Assembly: GCA_950071875.1 (NCBI GenBank)
Contig: CATMNW010000127.1
Coordinates: forward strand, 1 to 7,020
DNA length: 7,020 nucleotides
Source: an uncultured Erythrobacteraceae bacterium
Lineage (GTDB): Bacteria > Pseudomonadota > Alphaproteobacteria > Sphingomonadales > Sphingomonadaceae
Direction: 5' to 3'
Both the position numbers and the translations under genes were made by a program. This document shows, in pieces, positions 6,536-7,020 of this stretch. The stretch's first letter is position 1, and each line of letters begins with the position of its first letter. The notes beneath the pieces are model-generated. The model saw only the letters and a program-made list of their open reading frames with translations. It ran no database searches and was not told where the DNA came from.

Positions 6536-7020
6536 ATGCGTCGCATCGCCCCACTGTTTCCAATCCTGTTGCTGGCCGCCTGCAAGCCGCCTGCGGCCGA
6601 CGATTACGTCGAACGGACACGTATCGGCGGGGCTGTCCAGGGACCGTCCGAACCCATCGATAGTCCCGATGTCGAGGACGCAATCTGGGCTCCAGCACAG
6701 GAAGGCGTACGGTTGCTTTACGGCGAGCCGGGACAACGCCCTCTGTTCGCGATCGAATGCCTGGCTGACGGCGGAGAACCGATGCTCTCCTACACGCGCT
6801 TTGCGAAGGCTGATGCGCATGCGAAGGCCGTGCTCGCGCTCATCGGCAACAGCCATGTTACAAGGCTGAAGATTGACGCGGCGCGGGTCGGGGAAACATG
6901 GCGTTGGGAAGGCTCTACCGAAGCGATTGACCCTCGCTGGGACGTGCTGACTGGGACACGCGAGGTAGAGGCAACCGTACCTGGCGCTGGCAGCCTGATC
7001 CTGAACCCGAGCGCCCTTCC
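6536..7020 (+). CDS. Uncharacterised lipoprotein, C-terminus cut by window edge
   Basis: This reading frame starts with ATG at 6536 and is open to the window end, giving 161 residues. Residues 1-16 form a lipoprotein signal: Arg2-Arg3, a hydrophobic run ending LLLAAC, with the lipidated Cys at 16 followed by Lys. It should be anchored in the cell envelope, probably in the outer membrane. The mature part begins with a short flexible region (about 17-45), then a probably globular part with SPDVEDAIWAPAQ (43-55), RLLYGEPGQRPLFAIEC (59-75), LIGNSH (102-107), a Trp pair in TWRWEG (121-126) and EATVPGAGSLILNPS (145-159). I do not recognise a named domain; the pattern resembles hypothetical sphingomonad lipoproteins. 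One cysteine (75) is seen in the visible mature part. It follows the S10 peptidase by 55 bases on the same strand, so co-transcription is possible, though a separate promoter is also suggested. No Shine-Dalgarno sequence is present. Confidence 0.82.
   Translation, partial: MRRIAPLFPILLLAACKPPAADDYVERTRIGGAVQGPSEPIDSPDVEDAIWAPAQEGVRLLYGEPGQRPLFAIECLADGGEPMLSYTRFAKADAHAKAVLALIGNSHVTRLKIDAARVGETWRWEGSTEAIDPRWDVLTGTREVEATVPGAGSLILNPSAL

Overview
The window is GC-rich, densely coding DNA. It fits an alphaproteobacterium, probably a member of the Sphingomonadales (Erythrobacter/Sphingomonas-like). This placement is inferred from the UvrB N-terminal extension, a DUF3617 lipoprotein of the sphingomonad type, a bacterial S10 carboxypeptidase with a signal peptide, and the mix of Shine-Dalgarno-led and apparently leaderless starts. 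No rRNA, tRNA, CRISPR array, insertion sequence or phage gene is visible. No intergenic stretch exceeds 100 bases.

The left half (1-2669) is on the minus strand. Read in the direction of transcription it holds a DUF3617-type lipoprotein (2669-2121), an alpha/beta hydrolase (2064-1297) and then a circularly permuted type 2 ATP-grasp protein of the COG2308 family (1236 leftwards, cut off by the window edge). The lipoprotein and hydrolase are close enough to be co-transcribed. The 60-base gap before the ATP-grasp gene contains an AT-rich patch that could be its own promoter.

A 98-base divergent intergenic region (2670-2767) separates these from the plus-strand right half. That half holds uvrB (2768-4963, nucleotide excision repair), an exported serine carboxypeptidase of family S10 (5002-6480), and the start of an uncharacterised lipoprotein (6536 to the right edge). 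Plus-strand gaps are 38 and 55 bases, and no convincing terminator hairpin is seen.

The genes do not form one obvious pathway. UvrB is a cytoplasmic housekeeping DNA repair protein. The two lipoproteins and the S10 peptidase are envelope or periplasmic proteins. The hydrolase is probably cytoplasmic. The ATP-grasp protein belongs to a poorly understood peptide-ligase-like system whose usual partners (alpha-E domain and transglutaminase-like proteins) would lie beyond the left edge. This is the best lead in the window for incompletely described biology.

The most notable sequence-level pattern is that all three plus-strand genes lack a Shine-Dalgarno sequence and carry a CCATA-containing, -10-like element 9-10 bases upstream of the ATG. 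This suggests leaderless transcripts.
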